Source: Eopsaltria australis | Taxonomy: Eukaryota; Chordata; Aves; Passeriformes; Petroicidae | Assembly (NCBI GenBank): GCA_034509425.1 | Contig: JAVTVJ010000068.1 | Span: 3,720,001-3,784,000, forward strand | Direction of reading: 5' to 3' | DNA: 64,000 bases | In this document: in pieces, positions 48,001 through 60,000 of the stretch | Numbering within the stretch: position 1 is the first letter of the stretch | Layout of the letters: every line of letters begins with the position of its first letter | Translations under genes and position numbers: made by a program | Notes under the pieces: model-generated | Seen by the model: only the letters and a program-made list of their open reading frames with translations | Database searches by the model: none | Told to the model about the DNA's origin: nothing

Positions 48001-51000
48001 AGGTAACAATAGGAAGAAAGTGGTTATTTCACTCCTGGTGGCGTTTTAGTTTACAGAACATGAAAATACCACCTGCAACCAGACTAGCAATGAACTGACC
48101 TTGCAGAGGTGAAACTAAAGGATTAAATGAAAGACAACAGTAATGGAGATACAAAGTGATAACAGCAATACTGAGAAGGAAAACAATGGCATTTCAGTGA
48201 GGCCTCTGTACCCCACCAAGGACATCCAGGACCGTCCCACACAGAGGGCCTGGCACTGTGGGCAGCCTGACAAACAACCGAAAGGAAAGCGAAGTTTTGA
48301 CAAATTGTTTGCCGTCACAGAATTACAGTATCTTACAAGTTTCAACTACGACTGACTTATTTTTGTGTTCCCCACTACACTGTCTCCAGAGCAGTTGGCC
48401 TGCTGGTCTGAATACCAGAAAAGACAATATGGGGAAGGGACTGTTGTAAAATTCCACAATCAATATCTACACTACCTTGCCTTCCTTTGGTGGGAATGTG
48501 CAGACCTCAAGGACATGCTACATAGGCTCAGATGTCATCTAAGATAACAATCTAGATCTAGTGGGTTTATAAATTAGTTGATCTAGAAGCTAGAGAAGAG
48601 GCAGTGGTATCCTTACACCACAATATAAGGACAAACTAACATGAAATACCACCTCTGAAAAATCATCACTTGAAACTTTGGATGCAAACAGTCTCTCTGA
48701 CTTTAACACATAGGTCTTAGATCCTAGTATTGCCAGAAAAGTAATAGCTCTACAAAACAAGCTGCACGTTGTGGAATTGCGGTATTTTAAAGTTACTAGA
48801 ATTAATCTTTTTCAAAATGACATCAGTGTTTACAACTCATTTTAAAAAGCTAATAATACTCTCTGAAATTGTCAGCGTGAGTCACTGGAGATTTTTTAAA
48901 TTAGAAAAATGGTAGAGTTGATCTGAGTAAACAGAACTATTTAGCCAGTCCAACCCAACTGACATTTTCCCAGCCAACTCTGTCATGACCCAAACTAATT
49001 AAAAATCATAACCAAAATAAAATGAGAAGGGACTTCATTTAATCCAGTCCCTCAAACAACGTATCTCTAACTTTCCTGAGAGACAGTTCATCTATTAAAG
49101 GCATTCAGTGTTGCCTTTTTCTTGTGCCCCAGGCAATCTACTTAAATGCTACATTATCATCTCCACTGGAAAATTTGCCTAACATCTACCTTGAATTATT
49201 TTCTTGCTGCAATTTAAGGTATTTTATGTCTGTAGTGGACAAGAAGACTGTGTTATTTCCTCAGGCAATAGAGAGAAAAGAAATTATTTGTGTCTATACC
49301 AAACTGTCTCAAGTTCAGCATGTTGCAGGGCTGCCCATTTTACTGATGACATCTCATGACAAGGACACAGACTTCATGAATACTTGGCAAAACTTCTTTT
49401 TCAGAGAAAATCTCCTTAGGTTATTGTTTTAACTTCCTTCCCATCAAAACCAGCAGAAAGCCTATGAAGGCAAGCCATGTTAAACTGCAGACAAAAATTA
49501 CAACTGCCACCTTTTGATAAAGACTTGGCTTTTTTCCTCACTCAGCATCCAACAAAACCCTAGTTCGAACAACACACAAGATGTGGGACCATGGAGTGTA
49601 TGGAAATTTGGGAAGAATTCTACAGAAGCAGGCTGAGGGGAAATCAAGAGCAGAGGATGAGGGTTTCTGTTTAGAAACATGAAGTTTTGCACTAGGAAGA
49701 GATTAAGATTTAACAAGCACTTCCTTAGCAATGCTTCAGAAGCAATTACTTTTACACTCTACTTCTGAATCATTATTAAGAAATATTTCTAATGAACGGC
49801 TGCTTTAGGAAATTGCTGCTGTTCGCTTGCGTTTTCAAGGATGTCAAAACAGGAGAGGAACTGTTTCCCAATCTTTGGTTAGCTAACTGTTCAGAAACTT
49901 CTATTAGTTTGGGTTTGGTTTGGAAGGGGTCTTTTAGATCATTTAATTCCAACCCTTGTGCCATGGGCAGAGCCACCTTCCAACAGGCCAGGTTGCTCAA
50001 GACCCATCCAGCCTGGCCTTGGCATTTCTCACTGGGGAATTTCTACTGCAAATTCTATTTGTACTTCAAAGAAGAGCAAAGTGTTTTCTCAGAGACCCTA
50101 CAAACACTTAGGAGGTCTTGAACATCTTCAAAGACAAGTGTTAACTGTAAAGCTCTTACAAAAAAAGAACAAAAAAACCAAAAAAACCACAAATAAATAA
50201 AAAGAACAATGCTTCATCAATGTCAACTCCTTGTCAAGATCTTGTCTCCAGCTTTCTATATAGAGAAAACAAACAAAAAATCTTCAAGATCGATGCAAAC
50301 TGGTCAACAGAATTCTCAACTAGAGTGTGAGACAGCAAGCTGTCCTGCAAATGTTAGTCAGCAAAGCATCCTAGACATATGCACAGACTTCAGCTCTAAA
50401 ACATCACCTCAACAGACCAGAGCAGAAGGGTTTGACAGCGGTGGCCTGCCTGCCTCTCTCCCAGACGCAGTACAAAGATCAGCTGAAGCTCTGTGTTCTA
50501 TAACCGGATAATAGTAGGTGCTTCCTGCCTCTTAGCTGCTCCTCTGATCTGCCGGCTCAGAGGTGATAATCGCTCGGGGATGCTCTGCTTCACATGTGCC
50601 AATCAGTTGCTACGCAGCGAGCCAGGAACAACGAGAGCCGAACCTTTAGCAGTAAGGACTGTTCTAAGTATCCATTAGGGCTCCACCTCGCCACCAGAAA
50701 AACAAAAATACTTTAAGCACGTATTACAGCTGAACACTTTGTATTGTGAAGTTAGAGCCAAAATTATTAAAAATCACGGAGTCCTCTATCAGATAATCCG
50801 ACGGGGTCTGTATGTTTGGCAGATTGCCAAACTATTCACATAAGGATTCATTAATGTTTTCTTCCAGCAGTACAGATAAAGGTTTGCATCGCTTATTCTC
50901 CTTTGCTTAAGGAAGCATTTCTTAAACTGCAGGGCTGTTATCTTTGAAGGGATGACCACAATATACTGCTGCAACAAGCCATGTCACGTCCAATATTATT

Positions 51001-54000
51001 CAGCTTCCATGGCAATGGCATTTAAGCATCCCCCTTCTTTCCTGGTCCTGCAGCACTTTGCGTTCTTTCAATTGTTTGGACAAATGTTTGCAGGCACAAG
51101 TTGTAAACATGGAAAAGAAAAGCTGCTGACTATATGTTTTTAGAAATGAGCAATTTAAATTGGATCAGTTTAAATGGATCTGAAATCAAGTTCTAGAATG
51201 GTCATATAAATAGTTTTTCTGACACAAAGGAAAGAGGGAGAGAAAGGATGGCTGAAAACTCAAAGTCAATACTGCTGCTGAAGCTCCTTGCTACACTCCT
51301 ATGACTCAGGCCAACAGCAGGGGTGCAGCATATGACAAGTAAATTAGAACCTACCTATGCAAGCTGACTTTGGGGTTCACAGCAGACAGTGAGTCAGGAC
51401 AAGATGTGTGGAACAGTGGCTTTTTAAAACACTTAGATCCTGTGATTTTTTAAAGAATAAGATGTAATTTAAGCTGCACTTTTAGCTTTAGCAAAAGTCC
51501 TGGCTTGCCAAAAGCAGCTGCTTTTTATTTTCCTTTTCTGTACCACTGCTTTCTTCCTCCTGGCACTTCCCTCATGCTCCCCCTGCCCGAGTTCTAGTTT
51601 TGGCTAGGAGCCAAGCAAGCTAGGAGCCCCAGAAGCACAGGGCAAGCGGATCAACACAACACAAAGGTGGCAGCAGGAATGGATCCAGCCTTCTCAACAT
51701 GAGTCCCTGCCAGCATGAGTTTGGGTGATGAGGAAACTGCATCCTGACTCAAGACCATGACTTAACCACTGTAAAATGCTCTCAGTAGAAAGCAGAATTT
51801 CTACACAGTACAGTTTGAATGTACAACAAAGATTTCACCTGGTTTTTCAGTATTATGCAAGGCTTACCATAAATGTCACCACATTCTCTATGGAACTATT
51901 TCTGAATATGTGGCTTATTAAAATTGCCATATGGAACATGCAGTACTCAACAGCCTAGTTTACAAGAAAATCTCTCTGAAACAGCCATCAAAAAAAAACC
52001 AAGTTCTACTCATTCCAGGCTTGGTTATGTCTCAAAGAGTAAAAAGGATTAAAGTAATTTGAAGTTGTATAACCTATTAGTTAAATATCAGGTTAATCCA
52101 AGCATCAAAGCTGTAAGTCAAACTCCTCCCCTTGCCCGAAGGCAATCTCCTTTACCTCAGAAGATCTTTAACACAGATGATCTTCATTCCTATATACAAG
52201 CTGCAGCTCATTACTGCAGGCAAACTATTCACTATCTCTTATTATGTGCAACCATCAATCTATCTCTCTTCACTCAGCCCAGCAGATGCCATTTCTGTTT
52301 CTCCGTATTCTGAGGAATCATGACAACCTTGTAAATGAAGGTCTGAACACAGTGACAATTCCTTTACTCCCTCCAGGGAACAGTACAGGCCAAGAAGCAG
52401 CATTCCATGGGCATCAGATAATGCCACTGTGTTTAATGGGGACAAAGCACATTTCTTCAACTAAAACTATACACAGAATTCACCCAGGGACATACTGGGC
52501 AAGTACATAGGCAAATACATAGGCAAGTAAATTGGAGTCACACAGAATTCTCTAAGCCTGAGTTTCCAAGTGCCAGAATTGGTCTTTGCAGCCATCTGAG
52601 ACACAAACAAACAAAAAATGGTTAGGACTCCTAAGTAACAGCTATGTTCGTAGCACAGGTCCTGAACAATAGCAGTAGTTTTCTAAAGTTCTAATCGCAA
52701 GGGAAGTTTTACAGGCACAGTTTCAATTCTAACCTCACCACGAGAATCACACTCTTTGTACATGAACTTGTTATCATGAAGAGCATAGAAAAACAATAAA
52801 ATTAGGGGCAAAATGTGGAAAGCATCAAGGTTGAGCACTTAGGTTTGCCTTATAGTTGTTTTAGAATATATCCAAGTTCATATAAGTTGTTTTCAACAAA
52901 TGACTTGTTGGCTGCCCTAATTCTTCAGGTTATTGGCTGCTCCCCTCTTCCCAACACAGATCAATGTGTATCATATACTAAGAAACTCTTAAATGGGTAA
53001 AAACACCCATACACCAACTGTGAATTTGGTTTTGAACATGTTATAAATATTTTTGCCTACTATAATTATTTTCTTTTATCTGGAAACTAAATCCTGATGG
53101 TTACAAAGCTGCATATGAAATTAGATCTATTACCACAGCTCCACATTACAAAAGCCAATTTGTTTACTGAACTACTTGTTTATCATTACATCAAATAAGC
53201 AGCGGACTAATTAAGTTTTCTCCAGCAAATCATTTTCATGTATGTTTTAAACTTGCTTTATGCAAATTAAAATCTTACCTTTATTAGTAGGACTGCCACA
53301 ACGTATTCCACTTATGCTTTGGACAAAAATATGTTGCAATGCACTATATATGCAAATAAGCTTTGTTCTGTCATGCAGCATCCGGCATTTTGATATACAG
53401 TCAATTGCAGCAGCACCCAGTCTTTTTAGGGCCCATTTTCTTTGCATAGCAGATGTAAACAGCTCATTTTCCAATAAATACATGTTTATATGGGCTGATT
53501 GTAAGTAAACAAAGCCAAACATCTGTTTAGTTATTAGCTTTGGTATCCATTTCTCTAACTTGCATTATCCCACTTAATTATCAACACCAAAGAAAGCCAG
53601 TAGAAGTCAGACATTTCAAGTTGATGCGGTTAGTACATGAAAGGAAAATAAAAGGAAACACTCAAAGCACTCTTCAAAGACCATCATGCAAGTGTTGCAG
53701 AAAGTTAAGCCCATCACCCATTTTCTGTTTACCCTTGCAAGGACTTAATTACACGTGCAGCAGTCTTTGCATAGCACCCATTTAATCCATGCCACCAAAA
53801 TGGTAAACTTGGTAGTTACCAATCATTTAGATGGGGTCAAAAGGGCTAATGCCTTAGATTGCTCTTAATCATAAGATATCCTCAGACAAACCTCCCCAGT
53901 CTTCATTCTGGCTCTACAAACAAAATCAAGCAGCAGTGAAAATGTGATATCAACTACTAAATTAAAAAAAAAGCAAATAAAAACCCAACATCCACCCAAC

Positions 54001-57000
54001 CATGTACAGCTTATTTACATTTAAAATAAAACTTAAAAATATTGTAAACAATATACAAAAGTAAATTCAGTTATTTCACTTAAATCTGTTTCAGCTATTG
54101 TTATTCTTTAGGTTAATACAATTTTAATAGGTTTTCCTAAAAGGCCACTGTTAAGAAAGCAAATAGAAATGCATCAGAAGAAAACATCTGTTCAAAGATT
54201 TCAAATAGATGCATTAAAAAACTCTAAAGTTTATTTTTCATTTCTTAACCAGGTAAAGGATATTGGTACCTTAAAAGAGTAAGTTGTAGAGAGTTCTTTA
54301 GAAAGCTTCAATGGTGCATAAAGGCATAGTAATTCAAAGATTTTAATTTTTTTTAAGAGACTTAAAAGCAGTTGTTCATTATTGGACCAGATTGGAAGCG
54401 TAACAGAATAGGATGATACCAAATTTACATATATTTCATTCAGTGATTAACTGTCACACAGTATTATTATTAACATTAATATTAAAATAAGACTTGTTTC
54501 ATGAAGAAAAATAAGTTTCATTCAACCTATCATCCTTGAAGTAATTTAAACCGTTTAATTTAAAATTCTTATAAAGTCACCATTGTTACTTGATGAGCAG
54601 TCACTTTCATGTTGTATTGCTTAGTGCAAAAAGGTCAACATTTTCACTGTAATCAATCCATCTGTAAATCAAACATACTTGGAATTCTCAAAGAGTTGTG
54701 AACAATAGGTCTTCCTTCTCAGACTTCTTTTTTGCCTTTTAATATCAAATTTTCAGCCTTTATAAAATTTAATATACACACTTTTATTGTATCTTGATAT
54801 CCATCACCAGAACTACTACTGTTGCTAGACAGCTTGGCAACAAAAAATATAGCTTCTCCCTTAAAAATAAATAAAAGCCCTAAAACACATACCAGCAATG
54901 TGCCCCAACATCTGTACAACGCACAGAGAAGACCACAAAGAAATGAGAATCTAAAACCAAGCACAACAGGATTCCTCCTGGGGACATTCGTATTCTTCCA
55001 ACCTAATATTCTCTGGCACTCTAAAACCATCTCAAAAGTAGTGAAATTCTAGGAAAGGGTAGTTGCACTGCAACGTGACACATCATCTCAGACAACAGAG
55101 TAGAAATGGAATTTTCTGCTCACAATCTCAAGATCCAAACATTAACATTGCTCTTTTCAACATTCTGCCACATCCAATGAATTTGTTCTATTAAAATGCA
55201 GATTAATGTGAGCATTCAGAAAGAGCACCTGATTTTGCAGATAAGATACTCCTTACTCTCAAGCAGTCTTCTGCAATTGTTCATTGAATTTACTATGTTT
55301 ATTGGCGAGCAGCACATGACTGAACTCCTGAAAACAGCTATGGCATATGCAGCAGTGCTAAAATTTTCATTTCATCAGCCTGACACAGTGCTTCTATCAC
55401 TGAGGACAGGAGAATCTCTCTGGAAAATAATCTATCAGTTCAATGTACAGAATAAATACACCCTTATTAGAATTATAATCTACAAAGAGTTCAGTGGATT
55501 AGTATATCCTCAACAGTTCTACAAGAATTGCTTATATCAATAAATGATCAAGTTCACAGTCTGCAAACTGATCAATATTGGAATTCACATCAGAGAGGGT
55601 ACTGAACAGTTATGAGACAGCAAGGACTGCTTTTGCTAATCTATCTTTTAATGGAAACTTTCTGATGTTTCAATTTGCAAAGCTTAATGAATGCATATTT
55701 AACACTTATATGAAAGACTCCTTCCTCAACTTGTTGGGTCTTAAGATCTTCTAATTTTGATTTCTATAACGTAATAGAATTAGTCACATCTTACATGCAT
55801 ACACACTTAAACACAGAAACAACAACAACAAAAAAATCAGACTGAGCGTGGGAATAGGTCAAAGCATGATATGCTAACTTCCTGGACACTTAATGCCACT
55901 TTTTCAAGAAGATATTTAAATCTGGAAGTATTAACCTCCTTTTCCCCCATTACTACTTGGGAAAAAGAGATGCAGGTTCTATTATAAATTTTCTGTGCCT
56001 CTTCCTATTGCTTTAAACATTAGATTATGATTTCATAAGTATTTGCCTACTCCACAGTGCAAGAAGGACAGCTTAAAATTGTCTATTAAAAATACAGAAA
56101 TATCAAGGTTTACAGAGCTGTCTGCTGCTATTAAATTCAGTCTTTAGAGGTTTGTTCCTAAGAGATAGCTGCAGCACTCCAGGTGGGGTCTCACCAGAGC
56201 AGAGTAGAAGGGCAGAATCCCCTCCTTTGATCTACTGGGACATTGTTGCTGATGCAACCCAGAGTAGAACTGACTTTCTGGGCTGCAAACACATATTGCA
56301 GGGTTATATCCAGCCTCTCATCCACCAGCACCCCCAAGTCCTTCTCAGCTGCTCTTGACCTGTTCACCCTCCAGCCTGTACAGATACCAGCGATTGCCTT
56401 GACCCAGGTGCAGCATCCTGTACTTGATCCTGTGAGATTCCTATGGGCCCACTTTCAGCCTTGTTCGGGTACCTTTGGATGGCATCCGTGTCAACTGCAC
56501 CACTCAGCTTGGTGTCACCTGCAGATTTATTGAGGATGCCTCTATGTCATTAACCAAGACATTAAACAGCACTGGTCCCATTACCACTGACATTCATCAG
56601 GACACCAAGCCACTGACCACTATCCTCTGGATGTGACTATCCACCCATCAAATCCACCTCTATTGAATTTAGAGAGAAGAATGTTATAGGGACCTGTGTC
56701 CAGATAAATGACACCTGCAGCCCATCCCTGGCTCACTAATGTAGTTGCTACATTATAGAAGGCCACAGGGTTGGCAGGACTTGCCCTTAGTGGAGCTGTG
56801 CTGGCTGTCCTAAATCACCTCCTTGTCCTCCGTGTGCCCTAGCACAGCTCCCAGGAGGATCTGCTCCAGGATCTTCCCAGGTATAGCAGTGAGCATAACA
56901 GGTTGGTAGTATCCAGAGTTCTTTCTACCCTTTTCAAAAATGGGTACAAAGCTTTTCTTTTCCCAGTCACCTGGGACTGCATCTGACTGCCATGACTTTT

Positions 57001-60000
57001 TGAGTATCATGGAGAATGCAAACACTCTAGCAGCACTAATAACCCCTTTCTTCTATAAATACATCTTCAGAGACTGAGTTCTGAAATGCATTTTACAAAA
57101 GCATCAGCAACCAAAACACTACAACTTGTTCTTCTGTGAGTTGGGACAGATTCCAAATCCATAAAAATCACAGCTATTTCCTAATCCTTAAATAATGAAC
57201 TAACAATCTATAATTTCTCATTCAGAGTAACTCTCATAGGTCATCATATATGTATATTCTAAAATGTAATTGTAGATCATTATCTGTGCCTAAAATCAAT
57301 CAGATACATGTCTTAAAACTGCAGTGATCAACCGACCAACTGAGAAACTGCAGCTGACCACCTGAAACTGAGATGAAAGTTACATGTGAAGAGCAGATGG
57401 CAGTCAAGGCAGTTGGATCTCCATGATAATAAAGATTCCATTATTCATTTTTGTTTCACATTCAGGGGAACATAGGCAAGGCAAATAATACCACTGCCAA
57501 CTTAGGAAGGCAGTCTATTTCAAGACTTAAAGAAAGAACATTATTTAAGAAAGAACATTAAGTGAAGACTGAATTAATTGCATTCACTATGGTGAGTTTC
57601 TCAGGCAAATGGTAAGAAACAGGTGCTTACAAAGGCTGTTTCCTAAACCAGACAAAATCCCTTATACTCCCACCCACTGGAGGCTTAAATATAAGAATTT
57701 TCTTTTGCCAGTGCTAATGACAAAATGAAGGAGCTCTGGCATATCTCAAAGACAACCTAATACCTACTATTAGGCATACCTTCAAACCTATGGCTTCCAG
57801 CAAGCACATTTCACTACCAAGCAGAAAATTCTCATGGCATATGCAGGAGATTCACCAGTTTCAATTCCAATGATGCTCATTCTAAAACCAAAAGCTTACA
57901 TCTATGCAGCAACCCCAAGCATCTAAGGCAAGTCAGTCAACATGAATGCTGTCAGCACCCTTCTGGATATAGGGTGAGGTAAGGGTTTGAAATAGCAAAG
58001 AAACTAAGGTTAATTGATAGCTTATCTCTTATTCTTTATGTGGAAGGACTAGTAAATACTGCCTGAAGCCAAACTGCAAAAGCCTAAGAAAAAACCAAAA
58101 CATTCACATAGCTTTTATTTTTTTCATCATTACTGAAGTAGTGACACAAACAAGCAAGTGTGATTTATGGACAGACTCACTGGCCTTTTTATTTAGATAC
58201 CTCTTAAAAATATGTAATTTTTTTTAAGTATTAAGATGTTTTGCAATCAAATACTAAAAAAATACATAAACATCCTACAAAAGAATAGCAGTGGACAAAA
58301 TGAGGATAATTTCCAAAATACTTTTCTAAAATTTACGTAAGATAATCAACAAAAACCATCTTCATTCATAGCCAATGCTTAGGAAATTTCTCCTACTTCA
58401 AATGAAGATAAGCAAGTCTTTACAGATTTGCTTTAAAATATACATATATGCTCAGTTTAAATATTAAAATTATTAATTCCTTGATTTTAACATTTTAGCA
58501 CAGTAAATCACCACAAACTTCCAAGCACCATACAGAATTACTCAAGCCATCAAATAAAACCAGAACAATTAGACTTTTGAGAGAAAAAAAAAAATCAAAC
58601 CCTCTCTTTTGTATAGAACATCTATCATTGGTAGTTTCATGACTTAAAGAACTCAAGTGTCATAAAACGATGCACGGTGTTTTCTTTTAGCTGTTCCATA
58701 CTATATATATTTATATATTTATATTTAACTCATGCAACATCACACTGCATCTGCCAATTTCTCTCAGTATAATTGAGTTGTTCACACAAGCAAAAACCAC
58801 CTTTTCAGCAGTGCAGGCCTTTGTAATCACTAGTTAAGTATTAAAATCTGTCTAGCAAACAAGATATAAAATTATCAGCAACACATAACAGAATTCTTTT
58901 AAACAGAAGCATTTCTACAACGGAGTGATAAAGAAGAATGGAAGCACTGGAGTTAATTACCTTTTACTACCCTTAATCTGGGTACCACTGCCAGTATTGA
59001 TGACTGACTGTTGATAAGTTATCAAGTGGTAATAAATATGGGGGAGGGGGTAGGGAATGAATACTTGAACTAAGCACATTCCTGAAGAACAAACAAGAAT
59101 GTGAAGGTGAGAGAGGTTTAAAAAGTTAGTGTGTTTCAACCACACAAACTTTAGCAATTAGTAAAGGGACCTCACAGCACCAAGAACTTCATGACAAACT
59201 GAAGTAGGTGCTCAGACATAGAAATACATCCTGGAAAACTTTCACAGAAAATACAAGCAGGGAAGGCTATTAAAAACTAATTCACTATTCAGCAATTCAT
59301 GCCTCAGCATATTTCCTCTTAACATTGCACAGACAGTAACTTAATGTATCTATAATGATTTTCTTTTGTGTAAGTGTTCCGTACAGCTCTTCATCTTTAA
59401 GGTACTTCAAACACCAATGCATGTAGCATTATTAATTATTAATGTTGTGTATTCAATTAATAATATTGTGTATTCAACTATATATATGTTTGTGTGTACG
59501 TATGTACATATATATATATATATATCTCTATATACACATCTATATACACGTACATATTCAGTAGTATGAGTATTCAGGGCCAAATAAAAATCACTTTGTT
59601 GCACATAATTAAAACCTGACATGGTCAAAAACTAACATATGATAACCCTGCTAGAATTATGTTTTGCATTTGAAATCACACCAGTTTCAGTCTGGTAGTT
59701 TTGAAGTATTCTGGGAAGCAGGTATTAACTCAAAGTACCAAAAATTCTCCATATGTGCGAACTGTTAACAACTCTCTTCATCAAACTCAGTATTTACACA
59801 GCAGCAGATGATACAAAACCAAACTTCCACAGAAAAGAGTTCAAATTTATTGGAAGCTCAATTTAAATATGAATCCAGACTTTTACAGGGTTTATAAACT
59901 AAAAGTCAGATACAGGGAGTAGTTTTATATTCGATCAACAGTCAATATAACTAAGAATGAAAAACATAGAAACCCAACACAGGACTCCAGTAGTGCTGTG

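Noticed and set aside
48143..48355. 70-codon frame with a [23 protein letters not shown] segment in AP1S2 intron 4
   Set aside because: Length is near chance expectation, overlapped by an antisense frame of similar size; no family recognised.
56810..57025. 71-codon minus-strand frame resembling a reverse transcriptase
   Set aside because: As a gene: it is a remnant of the CR1 ORF2 and is annotated within that repeat.
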